64,000 nt of DNA from SVTX01 sp045602385 (GTDB taxonomy: Bacteria; Bacillota; Clostridia; Oscillospirales; CAG-272). Position 1 is the stretch's first letter. The number at the start of each line of letters is the position of its first letter. Below the pieces are notes generated by a model that saw only the letters and a list, made by a program, of their open reading frames with translations, did no database searches and had not been told where the DNA came from. The position numbers and the translations under genes were made by a program. Positions 25,366-33,246 of the stretch are shown here, piece by piece. The stretch spans positions 62,001 through 126,000 of the forward strand of contig JAZSBL010000023.1 in assembly GCA_045602385.1 (NCBI GenBank), read 5' to 3'.

Positions 25366-26400
25366 TCAATCTCTGTTTTCTGAATCTATGTCCGAGTCTG
25401 TGTTCAATATATTCGCAAGCGGATTTTCTCCCATGGCGTTCATCATATTGACGTCGCTTACGTGTGTGTATATCTGTGTGGTGTTGAGCTGCTCGTGACC
25501 GAGAATATCCTTAAGCACGCGTATATCCACGTTGCCCGACTGGTACATCAAGGTTGCGGCGGTATGGCGCAGCTTATGCACCGAATAATGCTTTGCGCCA
25601 AGCCCCGACATGTCAAGATATTTATACACCATCTTCTGCACCATCTTGTCGGTGATGCGTGTGTTTCTGTTGCTTAAAAAGAGGGCTTTGTCGGGCAAAT
25701 ATTTCTGCTTTTCGCTGAGTCTTACGTTTACAATGTAATCTGCAAGCACCTTTTTGCAGGCGTCGTTGAGGTAGATGATGCGCTCCTTGCTACCTTTACC
25801 GATTACTCTGACATGCATGAGCTCACGGTCAAGGTCGTTTATTGATATGCCTACAAGCTCGTTGAGTCGCATGCCGCAATTTAGAAAAAGCGTTATTATG
25901 CACAGGTCGCGCAATCTCGATTTTGACGACGTGTCGTTTCGAACGGTGTCGAGCAGCATTTTTGATTCCTCAAGGGAGAGAAACTTCGGAAGCGTTTTTT
26001 TGCGCTTTGGAGCTTCAATGTTTGCCGCGGGGTTTTCCTCAAGGTATCCGCGCTTGACTGTCATGAATTTGAACAGTCCTTTTATTGCCGAGAGCTTTCT
26101 CGCTTTGGCCGACCACATGTTGTTACGGACGTTGCCTGTGTAGAGCAAAAAATCATAGATCTGCTCTGTGGTGATGCCTTTTATGTAATTTACGTCAACA
26201 TGGCTTATGTCTATCTCGGTGAATTCATAGGAATCGGGGTCGATCCTCATGTCCTTTGCCAAGAGGAAGCGGAAGAAGGTGCGCAGGTCGAGCAGGTACT
26301 CGTCACTGGTCTTCTTTGAGCAGCCCTGTATTGCGGTTTTATAGGATGCGAACTCGCGCAGAATTTGCGGAAACTCATCAAGATTGAGCTCGTATGACAT
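25366..26400 (-). CDS. Tyrosine recombinase, XerC/XerD type
   Basis: The 344-residue product has a SAM-like N-terminal core-binding domain (about 10-120) and the catalytic domain with all residues in place: R178 (CGMRLNE), K205 (GKGSKER), H275 and R278 (VHKLRHT), H302 (LGHEQ) and nucleophile Y311 (TQIYTHV). The size and chromosomal setting next to recG favour a dimer-resolving Xer recombinase over a phage integrase; no phage genes or attachment repeats flank it. Whether it is XerC, XerD or a paralogue cannot be decided here. Confidence 0.85.
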   Translation of the reverse strand: MSYELNLDEFPQILREFASYKTAIQGCSKKTSDEYLLDLRTFFRFLLAKDMRIDPDSYEFTEIDISHVDVNYIKGITTEQIYDFLLYTGNVRNNMWSAKARKLSAIKGLFKFMTVKRGYLEENPAANIEAPKRKKTLPKFLSLEESKMLLDTVRNDTSSKSRLRDLCIITLFLNCGMRLNELVGISINDLDRELMHVRVIGKGSKERIIYLNDACKKVLADYIVNVRLSEKQKYLPDKALFLSNRNTRITDKMVQKMVYKYLDMSGLGAKHYSVHKLRHTAATLMYQSGNVDIRVLKDILGHEQLNTTQIYTHVSDVNMMNAMGENPLANILNTDSDIDSENRD

Positions 26401-26493
26401 AAATGCACCTCCAAAATGTGATTTTGTATAATTCTATTATACACTGAAATTTAATTATTTAGTGGATTTTCTGTAAACTTTCACACAGACGTA

Positions 26494-26522
26494 TTGAAAA
26501 AATTGCCGATATTTAATATAAT
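26494..26522 (+). promoter_or_regulatory. Sigma-A promoter of the four-span membrane protein gene
   Basis: TTGAAA (26494-26499), a 17-base spacer and a perfect TATAAT (26517-26522) lie 44 bases before the start codon. Confidence 0.8.
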
Positions 26523-26565
26523 TAACCTATAATATGTTTTTATTGGTTTGTGAAAGGACACATAT

Positions 26566-27105
26566 ATGAAGAAATTTATGGAGCGATATTCGTACGAGAG
26601 CGTGCATCTGTTTCTGAATCAGGTGGCTATCGGACTTTTTGGAATGACCTTGGCCTTGGCTGCGGGTCGCGCGGAAAATGACACGTTGCGAACCGTCACA
26701 AGCGTGTTTTCGATAGTTTTCTTCCTGTTTTTGCAGTTTATCGCGGTATGGAAGGTTGGCGCGCAGGACAGGGTCTCCTACGATCTTTCAAAGCTTGAGA
26801 AGAATTACCTCATTCCCGTGTGGATGTGGTTATTGTCAAATTCGCTTAATCTCTTGCTTGCGCTGTTTATATCACTCGCTATGTGGTTTGACGTACCCGC
26901 GCTTTCTACGATCGGTGGAATAGCATCTGTTGTTAAGCTTATAATCGAGGGAATGTATACCGGCGTGCTTGCAATAAGTGTTGGCGGATCTCCGCTTAAC
27001 AGCATGTGGTTTATGTATTTTATAACCACCTTGCCGGCGCTTGTTGTCGTATTCGCGGCCTACGTGCTTGGATTTAACAACGTAACTCTCAAAAAGAAGA
27101 AATAA
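26566..27105 (+). CDS. Membrane protein of unknown function, four to five spans
   Basis: I do not recognise the family. The 179-residue product has hydrophobic stretches at about 15-33, 44-65, 85-108, 110-140 and 148-170, a short cytoplasmic N terminus and a lysine-rich C terminus (LKKKK), suggesting an inner-membrane protein with the C terminus inside. It is divergent from the recombinase gene and has its own promoter. A GTCGGACG/CGTCCGA stem without a clear T-run follows at about 27113-27130. Confidence 0.7.
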   Translation: MKKFMERYSYESVHLFLNQVAIGLFGMTLALAAGRAENDTLRTVTSVFSIVFFLFLQFIAVWKVGAQDRVSYDLSKLEKNYLIPVWMWLLSNSLNLLLALFISLAMWFDVPALSTIGGIASVVKLIIEGMYTGVLAISVGGSPLNSMWFMYFITTLPALVVVFAAYVLGFNNVTLKKKK

Positions 27106-27212
27106 AAAAGAAGGTCGGACGTGCGTCCGATCGTTCTTCAAGCACTCGGTGTCGAAGCTCGCGGGCGGGATGCGCCGAGGTATTATCAAAAAAATATTAT
27201 ACGGAGACTAAA

Positions 27213-27911
27213 ATGGTACATAAAGCGAGAATTTTGGTGGTTGACGACGAGGCGGACGTTCGCAGAGTGTTGCGTCTTTTACTTGAGAACAAGGGATATG
27301 AGGTTGCCGAGGCGACTAACGGGCAGATGGCAGTCGACACTGTTCGTAACGGCAGTATCGATCTTATCATTATGGATATTATGATGCCCTTTGTGTCGGG
27401 AATCGATGCGGCGGCGCAAATGAGGGAGTTTTCCTTGGCTCCTATACTCTTTTTGACTGCTAAGTCGCTGGAGAGGGATAAGGCTGCTGCCTACGAGAGC
27501 GGCGGTGACGATTATCTTGTCAAGCCCTTCTCATCCACAGAGCTTACCTTGAAGGTCGAGTCGCTGATACGACGCTACACCATCTACAAAGGTAAGGAGA
27601 GTGAGGAGCACGTGATCACTCTGCCTTGCTCTGTCGAGGTCGACATGGCGACAAAGACGGTGCTTAAGCACGGAGAAGAGGTGAGTCTGCGCGACAAGGA
27701 GAGCGATATATTCTTCTATCTTCTTTCAAAGCGCGGCGAGACTGTTGAGACTAATAAGATATTTGAGGACGTCTGGGGTGAGATGGCAATGCCGTCAAGC
27801 GCAAATAACATTATGGTAAACATGCTCAATATTCGAAAGAAGCTTGAGGACAATCCTCAAAATCCCAAGATAATAAAGACCGTCTGGGGAAAGGGGTATC
27901 GGATTGACTAA
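27213..27911 (+). CDS. OmpR-type response regulator
   Basis: The 232-residue product has a receiver domain (acidic pair D11-D12, phospho-acceptor D55 in IIMDIMMP, and K in LVKPFSS) and a winged-helix DNA-binding domain ending TVWGKGYRID. It acts with the histidine kinase encoded next, whose start overlaps its last codons by 8 bases. Target genes are unknown; the coupled glycosyltransferase suggests a cell-envelope role. Confidence 0.93.
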   Translation: MVHKARILVVDDEADVRRVLRLLLENKGYEVAEATNGQMAVDTVRNGSIDLIIMDIMMPFVSGIDAAAQMREFSLAPILFLTAKSLERDKAAAYESGGDDYLVKPFSSTELTLKVESLIRRYTIYKGKESEEHVITLPCSVEVDMATKTVLKHGEEVSLRDKESDIFFYLLSKRGETVETNKIFEDVWGEMAMPSSANNIMVNMLNIRKKLEDNPQNPKIIKTVWGKGYRID

Positions 27912-29595
27912 GAAGAAAAAGGGCTTTCCTATAAGACTAAAGCTATTCTTGGCCCTTGTTATATCCTTGTTGCTTGCGGCGGGTGTCTTTTATGCCGTAT
28001 CGCGTATCGGAAGCTTTTTGGTGTGGAGATATTACCTTGGCGAAAATGATAAAAAAGAAAGAGCCGAGGGCTATATTCAAAAGTTCCAGCAGTACGTTAC
28101 CGATAATAATCTGACTACCGAGGATGCCGAGATGATCTCTGCGTGGGATGCGGGCAAATACGTTGACTTTATTGTCTATAAGGATTCTAATCTGATATAT
28201 GCTCCCGCGTGGTTCGAGGTGATCAAGGAGAGCGAGGCTGAGGCTCAGGCGGCGCAGACCGAGGCTGATTCTGATGCCGAAAACGGCGGGGAGAACGCTA
28301 CGCCAAATGGGGGCGACGGAGAGGAGCCGGACTCTGAGCCTGCGGGAGAAATAGTCCCGGAGCCCGGCGGTGAAGGTCAGGGCAACGAGGCGATTGTTGA
28401 AACCGACCCCGGAAAGGTCGGCGAGTATGCTTCTGAGCTTGAAAGTATGTCCTCAAGTGAGCAAACCAGCTTTGAGAGTTCAAGTGAGGAAACGGAGAAA
28501 ACCGAGACTACTAACGAGAAATCTTTTTATGAACAGTGGGTTTTGGGTGACAAGGGCTTTGAGCAATATCTTACGGAGGAGGCGCGCAAGAACTACATTG
28601 CCGTGCTCAACGACGCGCTTGCTGATGATGACTCACTGTATCCTGTTTATTTCAGCGACGGTACGCTTATCGTTGCGGTTGCCGATTTTTCGGAGGAGTT
28701 TTTCTCTGATATAGTATTGACTGTAAGTATTCTGGCTGGACTTTTGGTTATTGCGGTTATTATGACCTGCTACTTCGGCACCATAACCAATAGAATAACT
28801 CTTCTTCAAAAGAACGTAAGAAAGATCGAGGAGGGCGACCTTGAGCACAAGGTTGAACAAAAGGGCAGCGATGAGATCGCGCTTCTTGCCCGTGACATTG
28901 AGAGCATGAGAGACTCGATCGTTGACAATATGACGCGTGAAAAACGCGCGTGGGAGGCAAATGCGGGTCTTATTACCGCTATGTCTCATGATATTCGTAC
29001 TCCCCTTACCGTCCTGTTGGGATATCTTGATCTTATTGAGATGCAGAACGACGGAAAGATAAGTGAGGAATATATCGCGTCTTGCCGCGACAACGCGCTG
29101 AGACTTAAAAATCTTTCCGATGATATGTTCTCGTATTTCCTTGCGTTTGGAAAAAGCGAGGAGAAGATAACGCTTTCCAAGGTGGACGCGCGCATGCTTA
29201 TGGAGCACGTGGTATCGGAGTATGCTTTGCTGCTCTCCGAAAACGGATACGTGCTTGAGCCCCGAGGAGAGGTGCCGAGTATTTCTCTTGAAATTGAAGA
29301 GATGTACTTCAGGCGAGTAATGGATAATATCTTCTCGAATATTATAAAGTATGCGGATTCGGGTAGCCCCATCGTGATTGGAGTAAGCTCCAGCGATGAG
29401 AGCCTTACATTCTACTGTGAGAACAAGACGAGAGTTGGCGAGGACCGTCCGGAAAGTAACGGCATAGGACTGCGTACTTGCGAAAGAATGATGGAGGAGA
29501 TGGGCGGCAGGATCACGTTCGGCGAGGCGGATGGAATATTTAACGTCTCAATAACGCTTCCCGCGGCAAAGAATGATGGTAAGTCAGATTCTTAA
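27904..29595 (+). CDS. Membrane sensor histidine kinase with long acidic outer segment
   Basis: The 563-residue product has a first membrane span (about 14-36), an outer region of about 225 residues, a second span (about 266-290), a HAMP domain, the phospho-acceptor H362 in SHDIRTP, and an ATPase domain (N box at NIFSNIIKYAD, then NGIGLRTCERMMEEMGG). Residues ~110-206 of the outer region are a Glu/Gly/Ser-rich low-complexity stretch, unusual for a sensor domain and perhaps a spacer through the wall. It uses a TTG start 8 bases inside the regulator gene; no in-frame ATG fits better. It overlaps the glycosyltransferase by 23 bases. Confidence 0.9.
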   Translation: MTKKKKGFPIRLKLFLALVISLLLAAGVFYAVSRIGSFLVWRYYLGENDKKERAEGYIQKFQQYVTDNNLTTEDAEMISAWDAGKYVDFIVYKDSNLIYAPAWFEVIKESEAEAQAAQTEADSDAENGGENATPNGGDGEEPDSEPAGEIVPEPGGEGQGNEAIVETDPGKVGEYASELESMSSSEQTSFESSSEETEKTETTNEKSFYEQWVLGDKGFEQYLTEEARKNYIAVLNDALADDDSLYPVYFSDGTLIVAVADFSEEFFSDIVLTVSILAGLLVIAVIMTCYFGTITNRITLLQKNVRKIEEGDLEHKVEQKGSDEIALLARDIESMRDSIVDNMTREKRAWEANAGLITAMSHDIRTPLTVLLGYLDLIEMQNDGKISEEYIASCRDNALRLKNLSDDMFSYFLAFGKSEEKITLSKVDARMLMEHVVSEYALLLSENGYVLEPRGEVPSISLEIEEMYFRRVMDNIFSNIIKYADSGSPIVIGVSSSDESLTFYCENKTRVGEDRPESNGIGLRTCERMMEEMGGRITFGEADGIFNVSITLPAAKNDGKSDS

Positions 29596-30826
29596 CATAG
29601 TGAACACCGTCATAGGGGCGGTGTTCATGCTTTGCTACTCGTATCAGCTGGTCTTTTTGGTCATTTCCTTATTCAAAAGGCCGAAAAAATATCCCGAAAC
29701 CGATAAAAGGTGCAAATATGCTTTTGTCATTTGCGCAAGGGATGAGGAAGAGGTTATCTCTGAGGCATGCGCAAGCATAAGGGCTCAAAATTATCCGTGC
29801 GAGCTTATAGATATATACGTTGTGGCGGACAACTGCACGGATAATACCGCCGACTTGGCAAGAAAAAGCGGAGCGCGGGTCGTTGAGCGGCGCGATCCTT
29901 CGCGTATTGGCAAGGGGTATGCGCTTGGATTCCTTTTTGAGCATATCAAAGGGACGGTTGGCTTTGATGCGTATGACGGTTACATAATACTTGACGCTGA
30001 CAACATTCTTGACGATAATTACGTTTGGGAAATGAATAAGTGCTTTGTCTGCGGCGAAGAGATTGTTACGGGATACCGAAATACTAAAAACTACGGTGAA
30101 AACTGGCTTAGCCAAGGGTACTCCGTCTGGTACATGCGCGAGATGCGACAGCTCAATGCCGTAAGAGGGGTGCTTGGTACTACCGCGGAGCTTCGCGGAA
30201 CGGGATTCCTTATTTCAAGCGACGTTATCGCCGAGCAGGGCGGCTGGAGTCAGCATCTTCTGATAGAGGACGTTGAATTCGCTGTTGAAAAGGTGCTTGA
30301 GGGGAAGAAGGTAGCCTATTGCCACGATGCGATATTTTATGACGATCAGCCGACTCGCTTTGCTGCGTCCTGGTGGCAGAGAAGGCGGTGGTGCAGGGGA
30401 TATCTGCAGGTGCTTAAGCGTTACGGCATAAGGCTTTTGGGCGCGTTCTTCAAGGGGCGCGGATTTTCAAATTTTGATATGATAATGTCCATGTGTCCCG
30501 CGTTTTTCATTACAGTCGGTGCGGCGGCGCTGAATATTTTAGCTCTTGCCGCCGCTTTGGTTTTCGAGCCTGCGACGGTTTTTGCGGTAATATGCTCATC
30601 GCTCGCATTGCTTCTCGCGGCATGCCTGGCTTTCGGAGCCGTGGGACTTGTTGCGGTAATTACCGAGTGGAAAAGGATACGCGCGTCTGCGTGGCAGAAG
30701 ATCATGTCCGTGATCGTTTTCCCGATATTTATGGCCACATACGTGCCGATCGCGGCAGTGTCGATTTTCAAACGTGCGGATTGGAAGCCGACAAGACACA
30801 AGGCCTTGAACAACAAGAAAAAATGA
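29573..30826 (+). CDS. Family 2 glycosyltransferase, membrane-bound
   Basis: The 417-residue product has an N-terminal membrane span (about 8-34), a GT-A domain with ICARDEE, VVADNCTDNTA, the metal-binding D141-A-D143 (ILDADN), the catalytic-base region E232-D233 (LLIEDVEF) and QRRRW (269-273), then three C-terminal spans (about 305-330, 333-358 and 375-400). These are marks of processive, BcsA- or NodC-like enzymes that make and export beta-linked polysaccharide. Substrate is unknown. The 23-base overlap with the kinase gene couples it to the two-component system. Confidence 0.9.
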   Translation: MMVSQILNIVNTVIGAVFMLCYSYQLVFLVISLFKRPKKYPETDKRCKYAFVICARDEEEVISEACASIRAQNYPCELIDIYVVADNCTDNTADLARKSGARVVERRDPSRIGKGYALGFLFEHIKGTVGFDAYDGYIILDADNILDDNYVWEMNKCFVCGEEIVTGYRNTKNYGENWLSQGYSVWYMREMRQLNAVRGVLGTTAELRGTGFLISSDVIAEQGGWSQHLLIEDVEFAVEKVLEGKKVAYCHDAIFYDDQPTRFAASWWQRRRWCRGYLQVLKRYGIRLLGAFFKGRGFSNFDMIMSMCPAFFITVGAAALNILALAAALVFEPATVFAVICSSLALLLAACLAFGAVGLVAVITEWKRIRASAWQKIMSVIVFPIFMATYVPIAAVSIFKRADWKPTRHKALNNKKK

Positions 30827-30856
30827 TTTGCGGGGCATGTTCGTCGGATATATACT

Positions 30857-30896
30857 TTAAAAAAGGCGGAGGGTTGAACCTTTGCCTTTTTTTGTT
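30857..30896 (+). terminator. Intrinsic terminator of the kinase-glycosyltransferase unit
   Basis: A stem AAAAGGC/GCCTTTT with a G/A-rich interior containing GGTT/AACC is followed by seven T, 31 bases after the stop codon. The rest of the gap to 31032 holds nothing recognisable. Confidence 0.85.
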
Positions 30897-31032
30897 GGTA
30901 GTTTTTAAAGCACAGGCTAATTATAGCCTATTACCTTCTTCCGTCTTGAATGGTGTATAAACGGTTTATTTTATTTGCGGTTTGCCCAACTAAAATTATT
31001 TCCATATTGTGTAATAAAATGTTCAAAACCCC

Positions 31033-31061
31033 TTGCAAAAGGGGAAATGATGTGGTACAAT
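31033..31061 (+). promoter_or_regulatory. Sigma-A promoter
   Basis: TTGCAA (31033-31038), 17-base spacer and TACAAT (31056-31061) precede the next gene by about 70 bases. Confidence 0.75.
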
Positions 31062-31131
31062 ATAGAGAGAAAGATAGTTATCTTGTAAAATGGAATTCTA
31101 TCATTACGATTATATTTTTGAGGTGATATAA

Positions 31132-31809
31132 ATGAACGGATTAAAATCTTTTCTGAAGCGGAACCTCCAGGTCGTTTTGTTCTCCTTGTGCGGACTTTTG
31201 ACGATCCTCGGAATTCTGACTTTCGTTCTGTTCGCCGGACAGAGCGAGGGTGCGCTTAAGGCGTTGCTTGTTGTTCTCGGCATCGTGCTTATTCTCGCGG
31301 CTATTTGCCTGGCTCTTCTTGCGTTGGTTACGGGCAGTGCCGAGAGAGCAAACTTTTTCCTTTACGATTCAAAGCTTAAGGCTAACCGCCCGATCGACGA
31401 GCTGAATTTTGACCTTATCAACAACAAGATGACATTTGTTATGTCAAGGCTCACGTCCACCGCATCGAAGGTCTGGACACAGAACGTTTTTGAGGAGGAA
31501 AGCGACGTTTTTGCCGATAACGACGACAGATTCGTTCCTCTTATTGCCTACAAGATCATTTACGATCTTTCCGAGAGGGCTAACGAGGGTGTTTGGAACC
31601 TCTATCTTATGGCTGATAAGTCTATAATCGATGCGATCGCTTCCGCACTTGAGCTTAACCGCGACGGCGAGCTTGCAAACGCGTTCAGATACCTTCACGA
31701 GAATGCTGCGGGAAGCTATGAGAGAACCGAGAAGTTCTTGGCTGATAACAAAAAGTACATTCAGTCCAAGATGGTCAAGTATGTTAAGGCTAATATCGAA
31801 AGATTCTGA
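31132..31809 (+). CDS. Two-span membrane protein with cytoplasmic helical domain, unknown function
   Basis: I do not recognise the family. The 225-residue product has two hydrophobic segments (about 13-36 and 42-68) joined by a very short outer loop, then ~155 mainly helical, charged residues (SKLKANRPIDELNFDLINNK, DDRFVPLIAYKIIYDLSERA) that should lie in the cytoplasm. It is a single-gene unit with its own promoter and terminator. Confidence 0.75.
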   Translation: MNGLKSFLKRNLQVVLFSLCGLLTILGILTFVLFAGQSEGALKALLVVLGIVLILAAICLALLALVTGSAERANFFLYDSKLKANRPIDELNFDLINNKMTFVMSRLTSTASKVWTQNVFEEESDVFADNDDRFVPLIAYKIIYDLSERANEGVWNLYLMADKSIIDAIASALELNRDGELANAFRYLHENAAGSYERTEKFLADNKKYIQSKMVKYVKANIERF

Positions 31810-31823
31810 TTGAATAACTAATG

Positions 31824-31854
31824 AAAGCGCTTCGATGATCCGGAGCGCTTTTTG
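31824..31854 (+). terminator. Intrinsic terminator
   Basis: An 8-bp perfect stem AAAGCGCT/AGCGCTTT (31824-31831 and 31844-31851) is followed by a short T-run. Confidence 0.85.
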
Positions 31855-32830
31855 TATGCATGAATAATAAACAAATTGTTTATAAGTAAACAAACAATAG
31901 TGAAATGCCGCTTAAAAATGTTTTATCGCGGTGGAGTGGGGAAAATATGCATCGGCGTGCTTTTCTTTAGCGGAAGATTGTTTTGGCTGGGCCGGGTCTG
32001 ATGACGTTTTTTTATTGGTGTTTGTTGTGCTGGCTTTGATCGTTGTGTTGACCGCAACGTTAGCATTTGTGTGTAGGGGGGTACGTTGGGGGCGCATGTT
32101 CACGGATGTGTTGGCGGTGTTTGGGCGTTTTTTTGATGCTGTGTCCGGTGCTGCTGCCTTTTCGGGGCGTGATTAGAGAAGAGCGATATTCAGGGTTGTA
32201 AGTCGGGGAAAACGAGGCAAATCGGTCCATGATAGACGGGGTGAGCGCGAGGGGAAGGCGAGCTTCATTCCGAATATTATCCGTGCGCAAACAACAGAAA
32301 GACAAGTCTGGCAATTATGATTATAAATGTAAATAAATGTAAATAGTCTGTCCGTAATGGTGCAAATCGGATAGAAACGCACCTGTTTTGTGTGTTTTGA
32401 CACATTTTCCAAAAATATTTTTATTTGACGAAAAATTTATATTTTGTTCACGAAATACTATTTGAAGGCCGAAAAGGGCGGCGTTTTAATCTTTCACCTC
32501 GATATTTTTGCGATTTGGCTCATTAAAAAACCGCAGAAGTTAGGGGAGGGGGGGTAAGCGAAATTTACATGAATAATAACGGGCTTTGGAACGTCGCGGA
32601 CGGAGTAGCAAAGTTGACAAAAATGGCAAAAACGCCTATAAAAAACGCTGTCAATCAGGCGGCGTAAGTAAATCTTATTTACTTTATTTGGGGCGCTCGC
32701 GGATAGGTTGTATATGCGTGTAAAAAACGGCACATTGGCGATCCGTTTTTCCGCTTGTGCGAATTAGAACAGATTGTAAATTTTCTTTGCGTGCAAAAGC
32801 GTTTGTTAAGTTTTGTAAACTCTTGTTCGC
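31855..32830. other. Gene-free stretch of about 1 kb
   Basis: No gene can be supported on either strand. Open frames are short, lack ribosome-binding sites and resemble nothing known. A perfect inverted repeat TTGTTTA-TAAG-TAAACAA lies at 31876-31893, which could be an operator. The strand is unusually rich in G and T from 31,930 to 32,170. It could be decayed genes or a long regulatory or noncoding region in front of the transport locus. Confidence 0.5.
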
Positions 32831-32862
32831 TTGACAAAACAAGCCTCGCGTGTTAATATAAT
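32831..32862 (+). promoter_or_regulatory. Sigma-A promoter before the candidate RNA and transport locus
   Basis: A perfect TTGACA (32831-32836) is followed at 17 bases by TAATAT (32854-32859); a TATAAT three bases further has a 20-base spacer. It is the only strong promoter found before the eight-gene locus. Confidence 0.75.
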
Positions 32863-32874
32863 AGAGTTAAAAAT

Positions 32875-33075
32875 AGGGTGAACGCGACTCGCGCCCGCGT
32901 AAGGACGTTCGGAAAACAGTCTCCGATGCCCTTGCATGGCGTGATGATGCTGATGCAGTATGCTCATCGACCTGCGGCGACGCAAGGTCAGGAGTCATAC
33001 CGCACCGTTGGTAATACCTCCGAGTGACACCGTCTTTCGAGAGCATTATCATTGGCTGCGGGTGGGCTCGCAAAT
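32875..33075 (+). ncRNA. Candidate structured RNA or long riboregulatory leader
   Basis: Beginning about 15 bases after the promoter, roughly 190 bases can fold into a closed structure: GCGA (32884-32887) with TCGC (33068-33071), CCCGCG (32894-32899) with TGCGGG (33057-33062), a hairpin ACCTGCG-GCGA-CGCAAGGT (32970-32988), GATGA/TCATC (32943-32968) and GGTA/TACC near 33010-33018. No open frame fits. It could be an independent noncoding RNA or the leader of the following operon. The class is not identified; the size is similar to the raiA class, but I cannot confirm a match. Confidence 0.5.
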
Positions 33076-33246
33076 ACAGCAAATACAGATTGGCATTTGA
33101 TTTTAGCAGTGTGAGTTGTCGTTTCGTGCTTCGATCGTCGACTTACGGCTACGATGCCCGCTACGCACGGTGTTATTAACGGTGGTTTTTACCCTTGACG
33201 GGGCAAGGTTCCTTTACTTGCCTGAAAAACAGCAGGAGGATTTTCT

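Noticed and set aside
25366..26400. Tyrosine recombinase as integrase of a mobile element
   Set aside because: No attachment repeats, excisionase or cargo genes are near; it is in an operon with recG and has Xer-like size.
31931..32176. 81-codon frame with one hydrophobic segment
   Set aside because: It starts with GTG with no ribosome-binding site in a G/T-rich, gene-free stretch; hydrophobicity follows from the T-rich composition.
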